A DNA stretch of 64,000 nt. Source: Sphingobacterium mizutaii (GTDB lineage: Bacteria; Bacteroidota; Bacteroidia; Sphingobacteriales; Sphingobacteriaceae). The translations under genes were made by a program, and so were the position numbers. Within the stretch, counting starts at the first letter, position 1; each line of letters begins with the position of its first letter. The stretch spans positions 992,001 to 1,056,000 of the forward strand of contig NZ_LT906468.1 in NCBI RefSeq assembly GCF_900187125.1. The letters are read 5' to 3'. Below, piece by piece: positions 36,990 through 46,184 of this stretch. Below the pieces are notes generated by a model, which had not been told where the DNA came from, searched no databases, and saw only the letters and a program-made list of their open reading frames with translations.

Positions 36990-37020
36990 TTATTGTTAAA
37001 CTAAAACCTAAACCTAGAAA

Positions 37021-37040
37021 GAGCCATCAACCGATGGCTC
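37021..37040 (+). terminator. Terminator after susD
   Basis: An 8-bp stem GAGCCATC/GATGGCTC with a four-base loop and a following T-rich tract (TTTTGTTTTTTT). Confidence 0.8.
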
Positions 37041-37181
37041 TTTTGTTTTTTTACGGAAGTTAAAATCCTGCAAATAATGGCTAAAAAGGGATTGAAGATG
37101 TAGGAAGTTTTTTTTCAACTTTATAATCTGAGAAATCTGGATTAGGAAAAACATTATTTATTTAAGTATTCAAGAATTTTT

Positions 37182-40100
37182 ATGGGTCTTACAAATAGCA
37201 TGGCAAAGATATTTGGATTGTTGATCATTTGGATTGGTGGAGTAAACCTGTTGGTTGCTCAAGAGTCAGGAGATCAGATATTGGATGGAATTGGTGAAAC
37301 GGGCATGATCGCGCGATATGTGTTTGATGGCAATCTCAAGGATTGGTCAAGGAATGGCTTGCATGCCAATTCCAAAAACAACCAGCCCAAATTCATTAAA
37401 GATGAAAAGTTTGGCAATGTGCTTTCACTTTCTGGGGCAAAGGATGATTATCTGACCTTGCCTTCCGGTACCTTAAACGGCTTGGAGTCTTTAAGTATTT
37501 CGGTTTGGCTTTCCTTGAAATCAGATGGCACTGGGCAATATATCTTTGACTTTGGAAAGGATAAAAACCAACATTTCTTTGCTGCACCTTTTGGTACTTC
37601 TGCCCAAAAAGGCTTTCAGGCTTTGATTACAGATCAAGGAGAAACTAAAGCAGGGGCCATCGCGCCGGTGCCTGCATTGAATAAATGGCTTCATGTTGCT
37701 ATTGTAGTCGATGTGTTTTCGAAAAACATTGTTACTTATGCGGATGGAAAACAAGTTGCCGAAGGCAATAAAATCCCGCAAGAGATTGCCAAGCTTTTTG
37801 ATAGCTCTGGGAAGTTCAATATCGGTAAATCCTTGTCAGCTGAGGGTCCTACCTTAAATGCTTTAGTCCATGATTTCCGCATCTATAGAGTTGCATTGAC
37901 TAAAAAACAAGTTTCTGGAATTTATTTTAATGGTCAGAATGCCGTTCGTCAGGACAAGAAGACGATGGGTAAAGCTGAGGATGACCTGCCAACCTATGAA
38001 TTGACAAAGGCGCAGTTGTACAATCAATATTTACTTAAGGTCTCGGATGTCAAAGTGGAGACTGGCTTGGGTGAGCTTCCACGATTGCCTTCCTATGTGG
38101 ATGGTGATTATAAAGAAGGCATGAAAGGACCTAAAGTTCGCGTCCTTTGGCCTGCAGACATCGATAATGATGCGGTCCTGAAGGCAGGAGAATATGTGGT
38201 AACGGGACGCATTCCAGGCACTGATCTGAAACCGAAGGCTTTTGTAACTGTGAAAGGTTTTGCGAATACCAAAGCCCCAACTGAAAAATTATTGCCTTTT
38301 GAGCTGAGCCAAGTTACTTTGAATTCGGATAGCCATAATGAAGAAACTAAATTCATCGAAAACCGCGATAAGTTCGTTAATACCTTGGCCAAGACGGATC
38401 CCAATTCTTTCTTGTATATGTTCCGCCATGCCTTTGGTCAGAAACAGCCTGTTGGAGCCATTCCATTAGGGGTGTGGGACAGTCAGGATACCAAACTCCG
38501 TGGACATGCCACAGGGCATTATCTTACAGCTATTGCACAAGCCTATGCAAGTACAGCTTATGATAAGGCGCTCCAAGACAACTTTGCCCAAAAGATGGAT
38601 TACATGGTCAATACCCTGTATGATCTGGCGCAATTATCTGGAAAGGCAAAAGAAAATGAAGGCGAACATGTTTCTGATCCCACTGCTATTCCCGTTGGTC
38701 CAGGCAAAACCGCTTTTGATTCTGACCTGACCGAAGCTGGAATCCGTACGGATTATTGGAATTGGGGCGAAGGCTTTATCAGTGCCTATCCGCCAGACCA
38801 ATTTATCATGCTTGAAAATGGAGCTACCTATGGTACAAAGGTTACCCAAGTTTGGGCTCCATATTATACGCTGCATAAGATATTGGCAGGTCTTATCGAT
38901 ATTTACCAGGTTTCTGGTAACAAAAAAGCATTACAGGTAGCTGAAGGAATGGGTGAGTGGGTTTACCAGCGATTGAATAAAATCCCGAAAGATAACCTGA
39001 TCAAAATGTGGAATACCTATATCGCAGGTGAGTTTGGAGGGATGAATGAATCCATGGCGAGGTTATATGAGATCACTAAGAATCCACATTTCCTTTCTAC
39101 CGCTCAATTGTTTGATAATATCAAGATGTTCTATGGCGATCCAGAGCATTCGCATGGTCTGGCAAAGAATGTGGATACCTTCCGTGGTTTGCATGCCAAC
39201 CAGCATATTCCGCAGATTGTAGGAAGTATCGAAATGTACAAAGCCTCTAATGACCCTAATTATTTCAAGATTGCGGATAACTTTTGGTACAAGGCAGTCA
39301 ACGACTATATGTACAGCATTGGTGGAGTTGCAGGAGCGCGTAATCCAGCGAATGCGGAATGTTTCATCAGCCAACCAGCTACCCTATATGAAAACGGATT
39401 TTCAGCTGGTGGACAGAATGAAACCTGTGCTACCTACAACATGCTGAAATTAACAAGTGATTTGTTCCGTTTCGATCAGCGAGCAGAATTGATGGATTAT
39501 TATGAAAGAGGGCTTTACAACCATATCCTTGCTTCAGTAGCCGAGAATAGTCCAGCGAATACCTATCACGTATCATTGAGGCCGGGGGCAAATAAGCAAT
39601 TTGGAAACCCCGACATGAAAGGATTTACCTGTTGTAATGGTACCGCAATCGAAAGCAGTACAAAATTGCAGAACACAATCTATTTTAAGAGTAAAGACAA
39701 TAATTCACTTTATGTGAACCTGTTTATTCCATCTACACTGGATTGGAAGGAAAAAGGCATTACAGTAACACAGACTACCAGCTATCCAAAACAGAATAGT
39801 ACGCGTTTGGACATCAAGGGCAATGGAAAATTTGCTGTGAATGTTCGTGTGCCAAACTGGGCAAAGAAAGGATTCTTTGTGAAAATAAATGGCAAGGATC
39901 AAAAAGTTGATGCTAAACCAGGAAGCTATTTGGCCATTGAGAGAGATTGGAAAAATGGAGATACTATTGAATTGACCATGCCATTTGACTTCCATTTAGA
40001 TCCAGTAATGGACCAACCCAATATTGCAAGTTTATTCTACGGACCGATTTTATTGGCGGCACAGGAAACTGAGCCTCAAAAAGAGTGGAGAAAGGTTACT

Positions 40101-40238
40101 TTGGATGCAAAAGATCTAGGGAAATCCATCAGTGGCAATCCAGAGGCATTGGAGTTCAAGATCGATGGAGTGGTTTATAAGCCTTTCTATGATACCTATG
40201 GACGTCATTCGGTGTACCTGGATGTGACCTTAAAATAG
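37182..40238 (+). CDS. LamG-GH127 (DUF1680) beta-L-arabinofuranosidase-like enzyme
   Basis: The product is 1018 aa: signal peptide (to about residue 27, LLVAQ), a concanavalin/LamG-type domain (about 40-240, MIARYVFDGNLKDWS and LESLSISVWLSL), an Ig-like linker (about 260-370), and a GH127 catalytic domain (about 375-1018). GH127 metal and nucleophile residues are visible: GlnAsn-E747-T-C749 (NETCATYNML) and the double cysteine C817-C818 (GFTCCNGTAIESS). In known GH127 enzymes the zinc is held by Glu and three Cys, one of which is the nucleophile. It likely releases beta-L-arabinofuranose. An in-frame ATG at codon 7 is an alternative start. Confidence 0.88.
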   Translation: MGLTNSMAKIFGLLIIWIGGVNLLVAQESGDQILDGIGETGMIARYVFDGNLKDWSRNGLHANSKNNQPKFIKDEKFGNVLSLSGAKDDYLTLPSGTLNGLESLSISVWLSLKSDGTGQYIFDFGKDKNQHFFAAPFGTSAQKGFQALITDQGETKAGAIAPVPALNKWLHVAIVVDVFSKNIVTYADGKQVAEGNKIPQEIAKLFDSSGKFNIGKSLSAEGPTLNALVHDFRIYRVALTKKQVSGIYFNGQNAVRQDKKTMGKAEDDLPTYELTKAQLYNQYLLKVSDVKVETGLGELPRLPSYVDGDYKEGMKGPKVRVLWPADIDNDAVLKAGEYVVTGRIPGTDLKPKAFVTVKGFANTKAPTEKLLPFELSQVTLNSDSHNEETKFIENRDKFVNTLAKTDPNSFLYMFRHAFGQKQPVGAIPLGVWDSQDTKLRGHATGHYLTAIAQAYASTAYDKALQDNFAQKMDYMVNTLYDLAQLSGKAKENEGEHVSDPTAIPVGPGKTAFDSDLTEAGIRTDYWNWGEGFISAYPPDQFIMLENGATYGTKVTQVWAPYYTLHKILAGLIDIYQVSGNKKALQVAEGMGEWVYQRLNKIPKDNLIKMWNTYIAGEFGGMNESMARLYEITKNPHFLSTAQLFDNIKMFYGDPEHSHGLAKNVDTFRGLHANQHIPQIVGSIEMYKASNDPNYFKIADNFWYKAVNDYMYSIGGVAGARNPANAECFISQPATLYENGFSAGGQNETCATYNMLKLTSDLFRFDQRAELMDYYERGLYNHILASVAENSPANTYHVSLRPGANKQFGNPDMKGFTCCNGTAIESSTKLQNTIYFKSKDNNSLYVNLFIPSTLDWKEKGITVTQTTSYPKQNSTRLDIKGNGKFAVNVRVPNWAKKGFFVKINGKDQKVDAKPGSYLAIERDWKNGDTIELTMPFDFHLDPVMDQPNIASLFYGPILLAAQETEPQKEWRKVTLDAKDLGKSISGNPEALEFKIDGVVYKPFYDTYGRHSVYLDVTLK

Positions 40239-40380
40239 CCTTTTTAACAGCTTTTTACGATGGATTTTAAAAATATCAATCAAATAGTCAGTGGGTTACA
40301 GAGAAAATTTATTTAAGGTATTGGATTTAAAAAATATCCCCTTATATTTGTGCCACACAAAATCAAAGGTGATACCTTTT

Positions 40381-40454
40381 CGGGGTGTAGCGTAGCCCGG
40401 TATCGCGCCACATTTGGGATGTGGAGGTCGTAGGTTCGAATCCTGCCACCCCGA
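40381..40454 (+). tRNA. tRNA-Pro (anticodon UGG)
   Basis: The 74-base gene folds fully: acceptor stem CGGGGTG with CACCCCG (7 bp), anticodon stem CCACA/TGTGG with loop TTTGGGA, so the anticodon is TGG, and T arm GTAGGTTCGAATCCTGC with loop TTCGAAT. The discriminator is A and no CCA is encoded. It lies about 140 bp after GH127 and is followed by a terminator that is part of a tandem repeat. Confidence 0.95.
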
Positions 40455-40457
40455 CAC

Positions 40458-40488
40458 AAAAAAGCTCGACTTAGGTCGAGCTTTTTTT
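40458..40488 (+). terminator. tRNA terminator (first of three copies)
   Basis: GCTCGAC-ttag-GTCGAGC with A run before and T run after. Nearly the same hairpin recurs at 40662 and 40860. Confidence 0.88.
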
Positions 40489-40975
40489 GTGTCCGGGTGT
40501 GGCAGATTCGAACCGTGGTTCGATCCGAAGGAGCTTCAGGGTTAGAGTTTGGGGCTTGTGGGGCTGAAGCAATCCTGCCACCGGTGAATAGTATTTAGTA
40601 TAAAGTATTTAGTATTTAGAGCCTTTCTGCTGTGCTATTCATGTTGGGGAACAGGATTTACGCTCGACTTAGGTCGAGCTTTTTTTGTGTCCGGGTGTGG
40701 CAGATTCGAACCGTGGTTCGATCCGAAGGAGCTTCAGGGTTAGAGTTTGGGTCTGGTGGGGCTGAAGCCATCCTGCCACCTTTGGGGAGTATTTAGTAGA
40801 AAGTATTTAGTATTTAGAGCCTTTCTGCTGTGCTATTCATGTTGGGGAACAGGATTTACGCTCGACATTGGTCGAGCTTTTTTTGTGTCCGGGTGTGGCA
40901 GATTCGAACCGTGGTTCCAAAGTATTTAGTAGAGAGTATTTAGTATTTAGAGCCTTTCTGCTGTTCTACTAAAGG
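40464..40975. repeat. 198-bp tandem array, 2.6 copies
   Basis: Units begin at GCTCGAC 40464, 40662 and 40860 (198 bp each). Units 1 and 2 differ at about a dozen bases; unit 3 has a deletion between the tRNA-like part and the AGTATTTAG words. Each unit carries the terminator hairpin, a tRNA 3'-end-like segment in antisense (GGCAGATTCGAACC) and, 70 bp later, a sense piece ATCCTGCCACC. The two pieces pair as an outer stem GTGGCAG/CTGCCAC, with inner hairpins TCGAAC/GTTCGA and GCTTCAG/CTGAAGC. Confidence 0.85.
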
Positions 40976-41084
40976 AAGGTAATAGAAATAAATCTCGATT
41001 CAAATCGTACTTTTTCCCTTTCCATTTTCCATCCAATTTCTCCCGATAAAATCACCCAATCACCTTACTCTCATTCGAGACTCA

Positions 41085-41099
41085 TTCGAGGCATATTCG
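41085..41099 (-). repeat. Dispersed motif CGAATATGCCTCGAA, copy C
   Basis: The reverse complement is identical to the 15-mer at 537-551 and 22077-22091. Confidence 0.6.
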
Positions 41100-41228
41100 G
41101 GAAAAGCTCCAAAATCCTTCCGATATTTTCTCATTTTATTCCAACACTTCACCCATCAAAATCCGATCATTTTTCGTTGATCTTCCGAACCCTCCTCAAC
41201 CAACCCTTAATACAGCTTGCAAAAATTC

Positions 41229-41243
41229 CGAATGTGTCTCGAA
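41229..41243 (+). repeat. Dispersed motif variant, copy D
   Basis: CGAATGTGTCTCGAA differs at two of 15 positions from the other copies and is followed by TAAGGTCAAAAG, like copy B. Confidence 0.45.
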
Positions 41244-41436
41244 TAAGGTCAAAAGGAAATGCAGTAATTTGCCTCTATTCCGATGAAATGTGATTCAATA
41301 CAATTTCCTTCTAATAAAAATCTAGAAATAAAACCCCATCAACCTCTTCCAGTTTTTTAAAACCACCTGTGGCAAAAACCTACCATCATCCGTTATAATA
41401 AAAAACCAACATTTGAACATCTAAATATCTCTAGCC

Positions 41437-42057
41437 ATGCGAATTAAATCAATTATTATTGCCTTGCTGATTCCTTTTTTATTTCTATCCTGCGAGAAGT
41501 CTGACATTAAATTTGAGTCTGAATTTAAGGATAGTTATGATGTTTTTCAGAAATTTAAAGCTAGCAGCAACAACAGCTACTTTTACATTGTTACGGGGAC
41601 TTCCTTTTTTGGTTATTCTTGGGAAACTAAGTTAACAGTCAAGTCCGGAAAGGTTGTAAAACGGGAATTTTATTTTACAAAATTTGAATCTGTGCAATTG
41701 CCGCCAAATGGCTGGACTGCAAAAGAGTTGGATGAGATCTTAAAGAAAAGGGGGAAAGAATTTGAGGAATCCTTAAAAAAAGATGGGATTACACTACTTG
41801 AATATTTACAGTGGGTTGAGGATGAAAATAATCTTGGGAAATTGGGGACCAAGGTAGATTACGCATCACAAATAAAGACTCTGGATGAAATTTATAAATT
41901 AGCCGAAACTGACTGGATCATAAAACGTGCAAATGCAAAGGTGTATTTTGAAACCAAAAATAACGGTATGATATCTACTGCGGGTTATGTGGTAGGTAAT
42001 TGTCAAGATGGTTGCTTCAATGGCATAAATATCAAAAGCATTCAGGCGATTCGTTAA
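41437..42057 (+). CDS. Lipoprotein of unknown function (DUF6174-like)
   Basis: The product is 206 aa. The lipoprotein signal is clear (IALLIPFLFLSC, cysteine near residue 19). The mature part begins EKSDIKFESEFKDSYDVFQKFKASSNNSYFYIV, and a TVKSGKVVKREF element resembles DUF6174 proteins; the match is weak. Helical segments with many Lys/Glu lie in the middle. It is 56 bp upstream of the DUF4861 gene, possibly in one unit, although the two have no known link. No catalytic motif is visible. Confidence 0.55.
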   Translation: MRIKSIIIALLIPFLFLSCEKSDIKFESEFKDSYDVFQKFKASSNNSYFYIVTGTSFFGYSWETKLTVKSGKVVKREFYFTKFESVQLPPNGWTAKELDEILKKRGKEFEESLKKDGITLLEYLQWVEDENNLGKLGTKVDYASQIKTLDEIYKLAETDWIIKRANAKVYFETKNNGMISTAGYVVGNCQDGCFNGINIKSIQAIR

Positions 42058-42113
42058 TGGTTTGGCTAAAATATCTCTTTTTTCAATAGATACATTTTCT
42101 GAAATTAGTAGCT

Positions 42114-43229
42114 ATGAAGAGAATCCTATTGACCTGCCTAATCATAGTCAACTGTTTGGCATTTTGCCAGGCCCAATTTATTCAGGTAAAAAATCCGAGT
42201 AAGCATGCTAGAAAAGAATTGATTTCCATTCCTTTTCAAAATTTCAAGGAACATTTTAAGGTCGATACTGTCTTTACTATTCGTGATGAAAACAATCAGC
42301 TTATTCCCTTTCAATTAGAAAAATTGGGGACTGCTATTCCTGTGAATGTACTGATCCAAGTGGAGCTACCGGCGCGTTCTACGATAAAATATAAGTTGGA
42401 GAAAGAACCTGGAAATAGGATAGAGCCAATGACTTTTGCTCGCTATGTTCCTGAACGCCTTGACGATTTTGCCTGGGAAAATGATGTAGTGGCTTTCCGC
42501 TTATATGGAAAGGCATTGGAAGGTCGAAAAGATGATGGACAAGGGATGGATTACTGGGCTAAAAGGACCGATAAGTTGATAGTAAATAAATGGTATAAGG
42601 TTGAAAACTATCATCAAGATACGGGAGAAGGAATGGATTATTATACCGTTGGGCAAACGCTCGGGGCAGGAGATGTAGCTTTGCTATCCAATAATGGCTT
42701 GCATTATACGAAACATTATCGTCGATACCAGGTATTGGATAATGGGCCCTTAAGGAGCACGTTTAAGTTGGAGTATGATCCGGAAGAGCTGGATGGGCAG
42801 GAAGTGAAATTGACTAAGATTATAAGCTTGGATGCGGGCAGCAATTTCAATAAGATAGTGTTACAGGTTCAAAATAAAATGGCTAATTCCACTGCTATTG
42901 CCATTGGTGTTGCTAGACGAAAAGAAGATCAACCAAAATTTACCATTGGACCAAAAAATGAAACATTGGCCTATTGGGAACCTGAAATTGCTAAAAATGG
43001 ACAGACTGGAATAGCAGTCATCATTCCAAAGAAAAAGATCAGTATAGATGCTAACCGACCTGAGCAATTTTTACTATCAAGCCAGGCAGTGAATGGTCAA
43101 GATTTTGTGTATTACAATGGCGCTGTTTGGAACCGAGCAGGAAAGGTCAGTTCGGCTGAAGAATGGAATAAAGCAGTGGAACAAAAGCACGAAAAAATCA
43201 AGAAACCCTTGAAGTGGGTACTTAAATAA
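42114..43229 (+). CDS. DUF4861 family secreted protein
   Basis: The product is 371 aa with a signal peptide (to about residue 21, AFCQAQ). The sequence matches DUF4861 (FAWENDVVAFRLYGKALEG, GQGMDYWAKRTDKLIVNKWY, GEGMDYYTVGQTLGAGDVALL). These proteins have a beta-sandwich fold and often sit in polysaccharide-use loci, where some act on uronic-acid-containing glycans. Here the neighbour is a lipoprotein and the GH127 locus is about 1.9 kb upstream, so a glycan link is only suggestive. Ends at a hairpin terminator. Confidence 0.8.
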   Translation: MKRILLTCLIIVNCLAFCQAQFIQVKNPSKHARKELISIPFQNFKEHFKVDTVFTIRDENNQLIPFQLEKLGTAIPVNVLIQVELPARSTIKYKLEKEPGNRIEPMTFARYVPERLDDFAWENDVVAFRLYGKALEGRKDDGQGMDYWAKRTDKLIVNKWYKVENYHQDTGEGMDYYTVGQTLGAGDVALLSNNGLHYTKHYRRYQVLDNGPLRSTFKLEYDPEELDGQEVKLTKIISLDAGSNFNKIVLQVQNKMANSTAIAIGVARRKEDQPKFTIGPKNETLAYWEPEIAKNGQTGIAVIIPKKKISIDANRPEQFLLSSQAVNGQDFVYYNGAVWNRAGKVSSAEEWNKAVEQKHEKIKKPLKWVLK

Positions 43230-43235
43230 AAAGAC

Positions 43236-43255
43236 CGGAGCAAATGTTTGCTCCG
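43236..43255. terminator. Terminator hairpin
   Basis: CGGAGCAAA/TTTGCTCCG between two convergent genes, with A-rich flank on the left and ATCTTTTA on the right. Confidence 0.75.
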
Positions 43256-43274
43256 ATCTTTTAGCTATATACCC

Positions 43275-44069
43275 TTACTTTTCTTTTGCAAATTTTATCG
43301 CATCCATCAAGGAGAAGTGGATTCCGAATGTAACTACCGTTCCCTTGCTTTCCCAGTCTACCTCACTCATTGGCGTACTGCCCACGACTTGTAACTCGGC
43401 CTTGACAAATTTATATCCGGCCCTTAAGGTAAAGGCGGGTTCAAAGAAATAGTGCCTTTTATCTGTGATATTATCCAATTTATGTTCGCTGATATATTCA
43501 GGAGTCATTCCATTGGCATCAAAATTACTGTATTTAATACCTGAAATTCTTGTTGCTAAACCTACATCGAAATAAGGGAAGGTTAGATTTATTCCAGGTT
43601 GGATAAAGGTTCTGTTAAAGTTCATATTCACATCACTGCTCAATTTACCGCCACCATATCCAACATAGGTGTCTGCGATCAAACCAAATCCGTTTTCACG
43701 TGCAATAATGGGATAATAACCACCAACTCCACCTTCAAAGAGCCCTGCATGCGCATCCACATTTCCTTTGGATGGGTCTTCTTCATTAAAGTTATAGTTG
43801 TAATTGGAGTAATTGACCATCACACCCAAATACTTGATAGGTGAGTAGGCGGTTTGTAGATTGATAATGGATGAGCTGGTATTGGTACCGTTTAAATCCT
43901 CGGAACTGGTTGTTCCGGATATACCAATTTTTAGGTCCCCTTTTTCTTTCATCATCGGAGCATTGACAGCATTAGGCTGATAGTAATAGCGGCTACATGA
44001 ACTTTGAAGATAATTTAAGCCGATCAAAGCTAGGCCGAACAAGAGCGATTTTATTTTTAAGGTTTTCAT
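43275..44069 (-). CDS. Predicted outer-membrane beta-barrel protein
   Basis: The product is 264 aa. The N-terminus is hydrophobic and ends LQSSC, a weak lipobox. The mature part alternates polar and hydrophobic residues in strand-like runs (GDLKIGISGTTSS, YLGVMVNYSNYNY, GGYYPIIARENGFGLIADTYVGYGGG) and ends VVTFGIHFSLMDAIKFAKEK. This suggests a small barrel or surface protein. No named family is recognised. Convergent with the DUF4861 gene and sharing its terminator. Confidence 0.6.
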   Translation of the reverse strand: MKTLKIKSLLFGLALIGLNYLQSSCSRYYYQPNAVNAPMMKEKGDLKIGISGTTSSEDLNGTNTSSSIINLQTAYSPIKYLGVMVNYSNYNYNFNEEDPSKGNVDAHAGLFEGGVGGYYPIIARENGFGLIADTYVGYGGGKLSSDVNMNFNRTFIQPGINLTFPYFDVGLATRISGIKYSNFDANGMTPEYISEHKLDNITDKRHYFFEPAFTLRAGYKFVKAELQVVGSTPMSEVDWESKGTVVTFGIHFSLMDAIKFAKEK

Positions 44070-44264
44070 GTTTTTCTCCTTTCTGATTTGTTAACTCAAA
44101 GTGACGACTATTTTTATCCGCATAAAACATCCGAAAAGAGGATTTTGATCAAATCCCTTTTTTGGTGTATTTGACTAACCTGAAAAGGTGATATTCCCCT
44201 AAAAGACCTTATTTTATAGTGCTTTAGCTAGGTTTTCTACGAGATTAAACTGTAAATTAGGATA

Positions 44265-46184
44265 ATGAAGCTGCATGGTTTGATATGGACAATGGCAGTT
44301 AGTCTGCTCCTCATTTTGTTTTCCAATAGATTGGAAGCGCAAACTTTCTTGTTGCCAGATACTGCAGAACATCTCAATATTGCCAGTTCGACTGCCTTCT
44401 ATTACGATAGGTCGGCAAAGGACAGCCTTCCAGCCGAAAACCAATTCCAAGCTTTTCAAGAGCCTATCTATAATTTTGGGAAGGAAGATGGAAATCTCTG
44501 GGTTCGGGTCAATCTTGCCAATCAGGATTCCGTTGCTAGAAATCTGTATCTAGAATTTACCAATCCCAATCTTAACTCCCTCACCCTGTACAAAAAAATA
44601 GGGGAGCGCTTTGTTTTGGTTAAGATCCTAGGATCGAGTTATCCATTTAGTAATCGGACGGTAAAGCATCAAAACCTGATCTTCTCCATAGAATTGCAGC
44701 CGTTGGAGATAGGCAGTTACTATGTCAAGGTTCATTCAGACTATTCTGCCATCAATTTCAATTTGTTGCTCTGGGATAAACATGAGCGTGAGGCCTATTA
44801 CCTTAAAGAGACCACCACCATTTCTTACTTCTTTTTTATCACTACCGCTTTTCTTTTTATCTTGGGAATCACATTGGTGCTCACCAAGGAAAGAAAGCAA
44901 TGGGCTTTCTTCTTTTATATCCTCTTTGGTGCCTGTTATATCTATTCAGATTTAGGGCTTTCTTATAAGTACCTGTGGGGAGAATATCCTTCGGTTCAGA
45001 ATATATCCAGTTATATCTTTACCAATCTGTACCTGATTTTTGGTGTCAGCTTCTTTCGGGAATATTTTGTTACCCGCCGCTTTGTCAAGAAATTAGATAG
45101 GGTACTTTGGATCTTCGTACTCTGTTCTTTGGTCTTGACCATTATTGCTATGTTCTATCAATGGATTCCCCATACCATATTTTCCTGGATCCAAAAGCTG
45201 AACACCATCATGTTCTCCATTACCTGTGGAATCATTTTGTACATATTGGTCATTTTATTGACTAGGCAAAGGAACAAGACCGAAACAATCTGGTTTATGA
45301 TTGCATTTGCTCCGCATGCCTATACGATCCTCACGACCAGCATTAGGCAATTGGGCCAGTATTATTTCAATCTAGAATTGGATGTAATCTCTAAGGTCCC
45401 ATTCTTCCTTTGGACCATCCATGTACAGAATATGATGCTGTGGTCGATGGTCTGGGAAGTACTGATCGTATTTACACTTATGATGCTGCGATTAAAAAAA
45501 ATGTACGAGCAGCATAATGCCATGCTGTTGGAATTGGGCAAGAAGCAGGAGGAGGATACCAAATTGTTGATGGCGACCGTGGAGCAGGAGCGAAAGAGGA
45601 TAGCCCAAGAACTGCATGATAGTTCTGGAGTCCAATTGTCGGCAATCCGCATGAAGCTGACCCATCTGCAAGATCAATTGGATGATCCAAGAGCAGCCGA
45701 GGATATCCATAAATTGATGCAGGATGTGGATCGGGTCAATGCCGATATCCGTACAATCTCGCATAACCTGATGCCTATTTCGCTTAGCAAATTGGGGTTA
45801 AAAGCTGCCATCCAGGAATTGGTCAATCATATCAAGTCGAGTTACCCTAATATCAAGTTCAATCTTTTCCAGCAATATGATTCCAAGAACCTTTCTGCGA
45901 ATATGGAAGTCCACATCTATAGGATTATCCAAGAGTTACTTAATAATATGGTGAAGCACGCTCAAGCAACCGAAATCAATATTCAATTGATCGACAATGA
46001 ATCGGAGCTGATCATCAGTCTAGAAGATAATGGGAAAGGTTTTGTTTATGCACCAGAGAATACAATGGGTTTGGGCTTAAAGAGTATTTTGACCAGATCT
46101 CAATTGATCGGAGGGAAGTTTGAAGTAGATAGCAAGTTGGATGCGGGTTCCTTTTTTTCGATTACCCTTCCGCTCAAGGCTTAA
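44265..46184 (+). CDS. Sensor histidine kinase, 7TM-DISM type
   Basis: The product is 639 aa. A signal peptide is followed by a 7TMR-DISMED2-like extracellular domain (about 28-180), seven membrane helices (about 185-400), a HisKA_3 dimerisation segment with phosphorylatable histidine in RIAQELHDSSGVQLSAIRMK, and a HATPase domain with NNMVKHA, DNGKGF and MGLGLKSI. Kinases of this build sense extracellular ligands, often carbohydrate-like, and pair with NarL-type regulators. One is encoded immediately after it but on the opposite strand, with overlapping stop codons. Confidence 0.9.
   Translation: MKLHGLIWTMAVSLLLILFSNRLEAQTFLLPDTAEHLNIASSTAFYYDRSAKDSLPAENQFQAFQEPIYNFGKEDGNLWVRVNLANQDSVARNLYLEFTNPNLNSLTLYKKIGERFVLVKILGSSYPFSNRTVKHQNLIFSIELQPLEIGSYYVKVHSDYSAINFNLLLWDKHEREAYYLKETTTISYFFFITTAFLFILGITLVLTKERKQWAFFFYILFGACYIYSDLGLSYKYLWGEYPSVQNISSYIFTNLYLIFGVSFFREYFVTRRFVKKLDRVLWIFVLCSLVLTIIAMFYQWIPHTIFSWIQKLNTIMFSITCGIILYILVILLTRQRNKTETIWFMIAFAPHAYTILTTSIRQLGQYYFNLELDVISKVPFFLWTIHVQNMMLWSMVWEVLIVFTLMMLRLKKMYEQHNAMLLELGKKQEEDTKLLMATVEQERKRIAQELHDSSGVQLSAIRMKLTHLQDQLDDPRAAEDIHKLMQDVDRVNADIRTISHNLMPISLSKLGLKAAIQELVNHIKSSYPNIKFNLFQQYDSKNLSANMEVHIYRIIQELLNNMVKHAQATEINIQLIDNESELIISLEDNGKGFVYAPENTMGLGLKSILTRSQLIGGKFEVDSKLDAGSFFSITLPLKA

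Larger units (their letters stand above)
40239..41436. other. Long gene-free stretch with tRNA and repeats
   Basis: Apart from the tRNA gene and its tandem array, no convincing gene is present. From about 40980 to 41436 the DNA is A/T-rich with CATTCGAG-type words and two copies of the dispersed motif. The short open frame at 40747-40929 is inside the tandem repeat and is not a gene. Confidence 0.6.

Noticed and set aside
40464..40975. Possible CRISPR array
   Set aside because: Units are 198 bp and tandem with no unique spacers, and no cas genes are present.
40381..41436. Integrated mobile element at tRNA-Pro
   Set aside because: No integrase, transposase or cargo genes lie downstream, so only an attachment-site relic could be argued.
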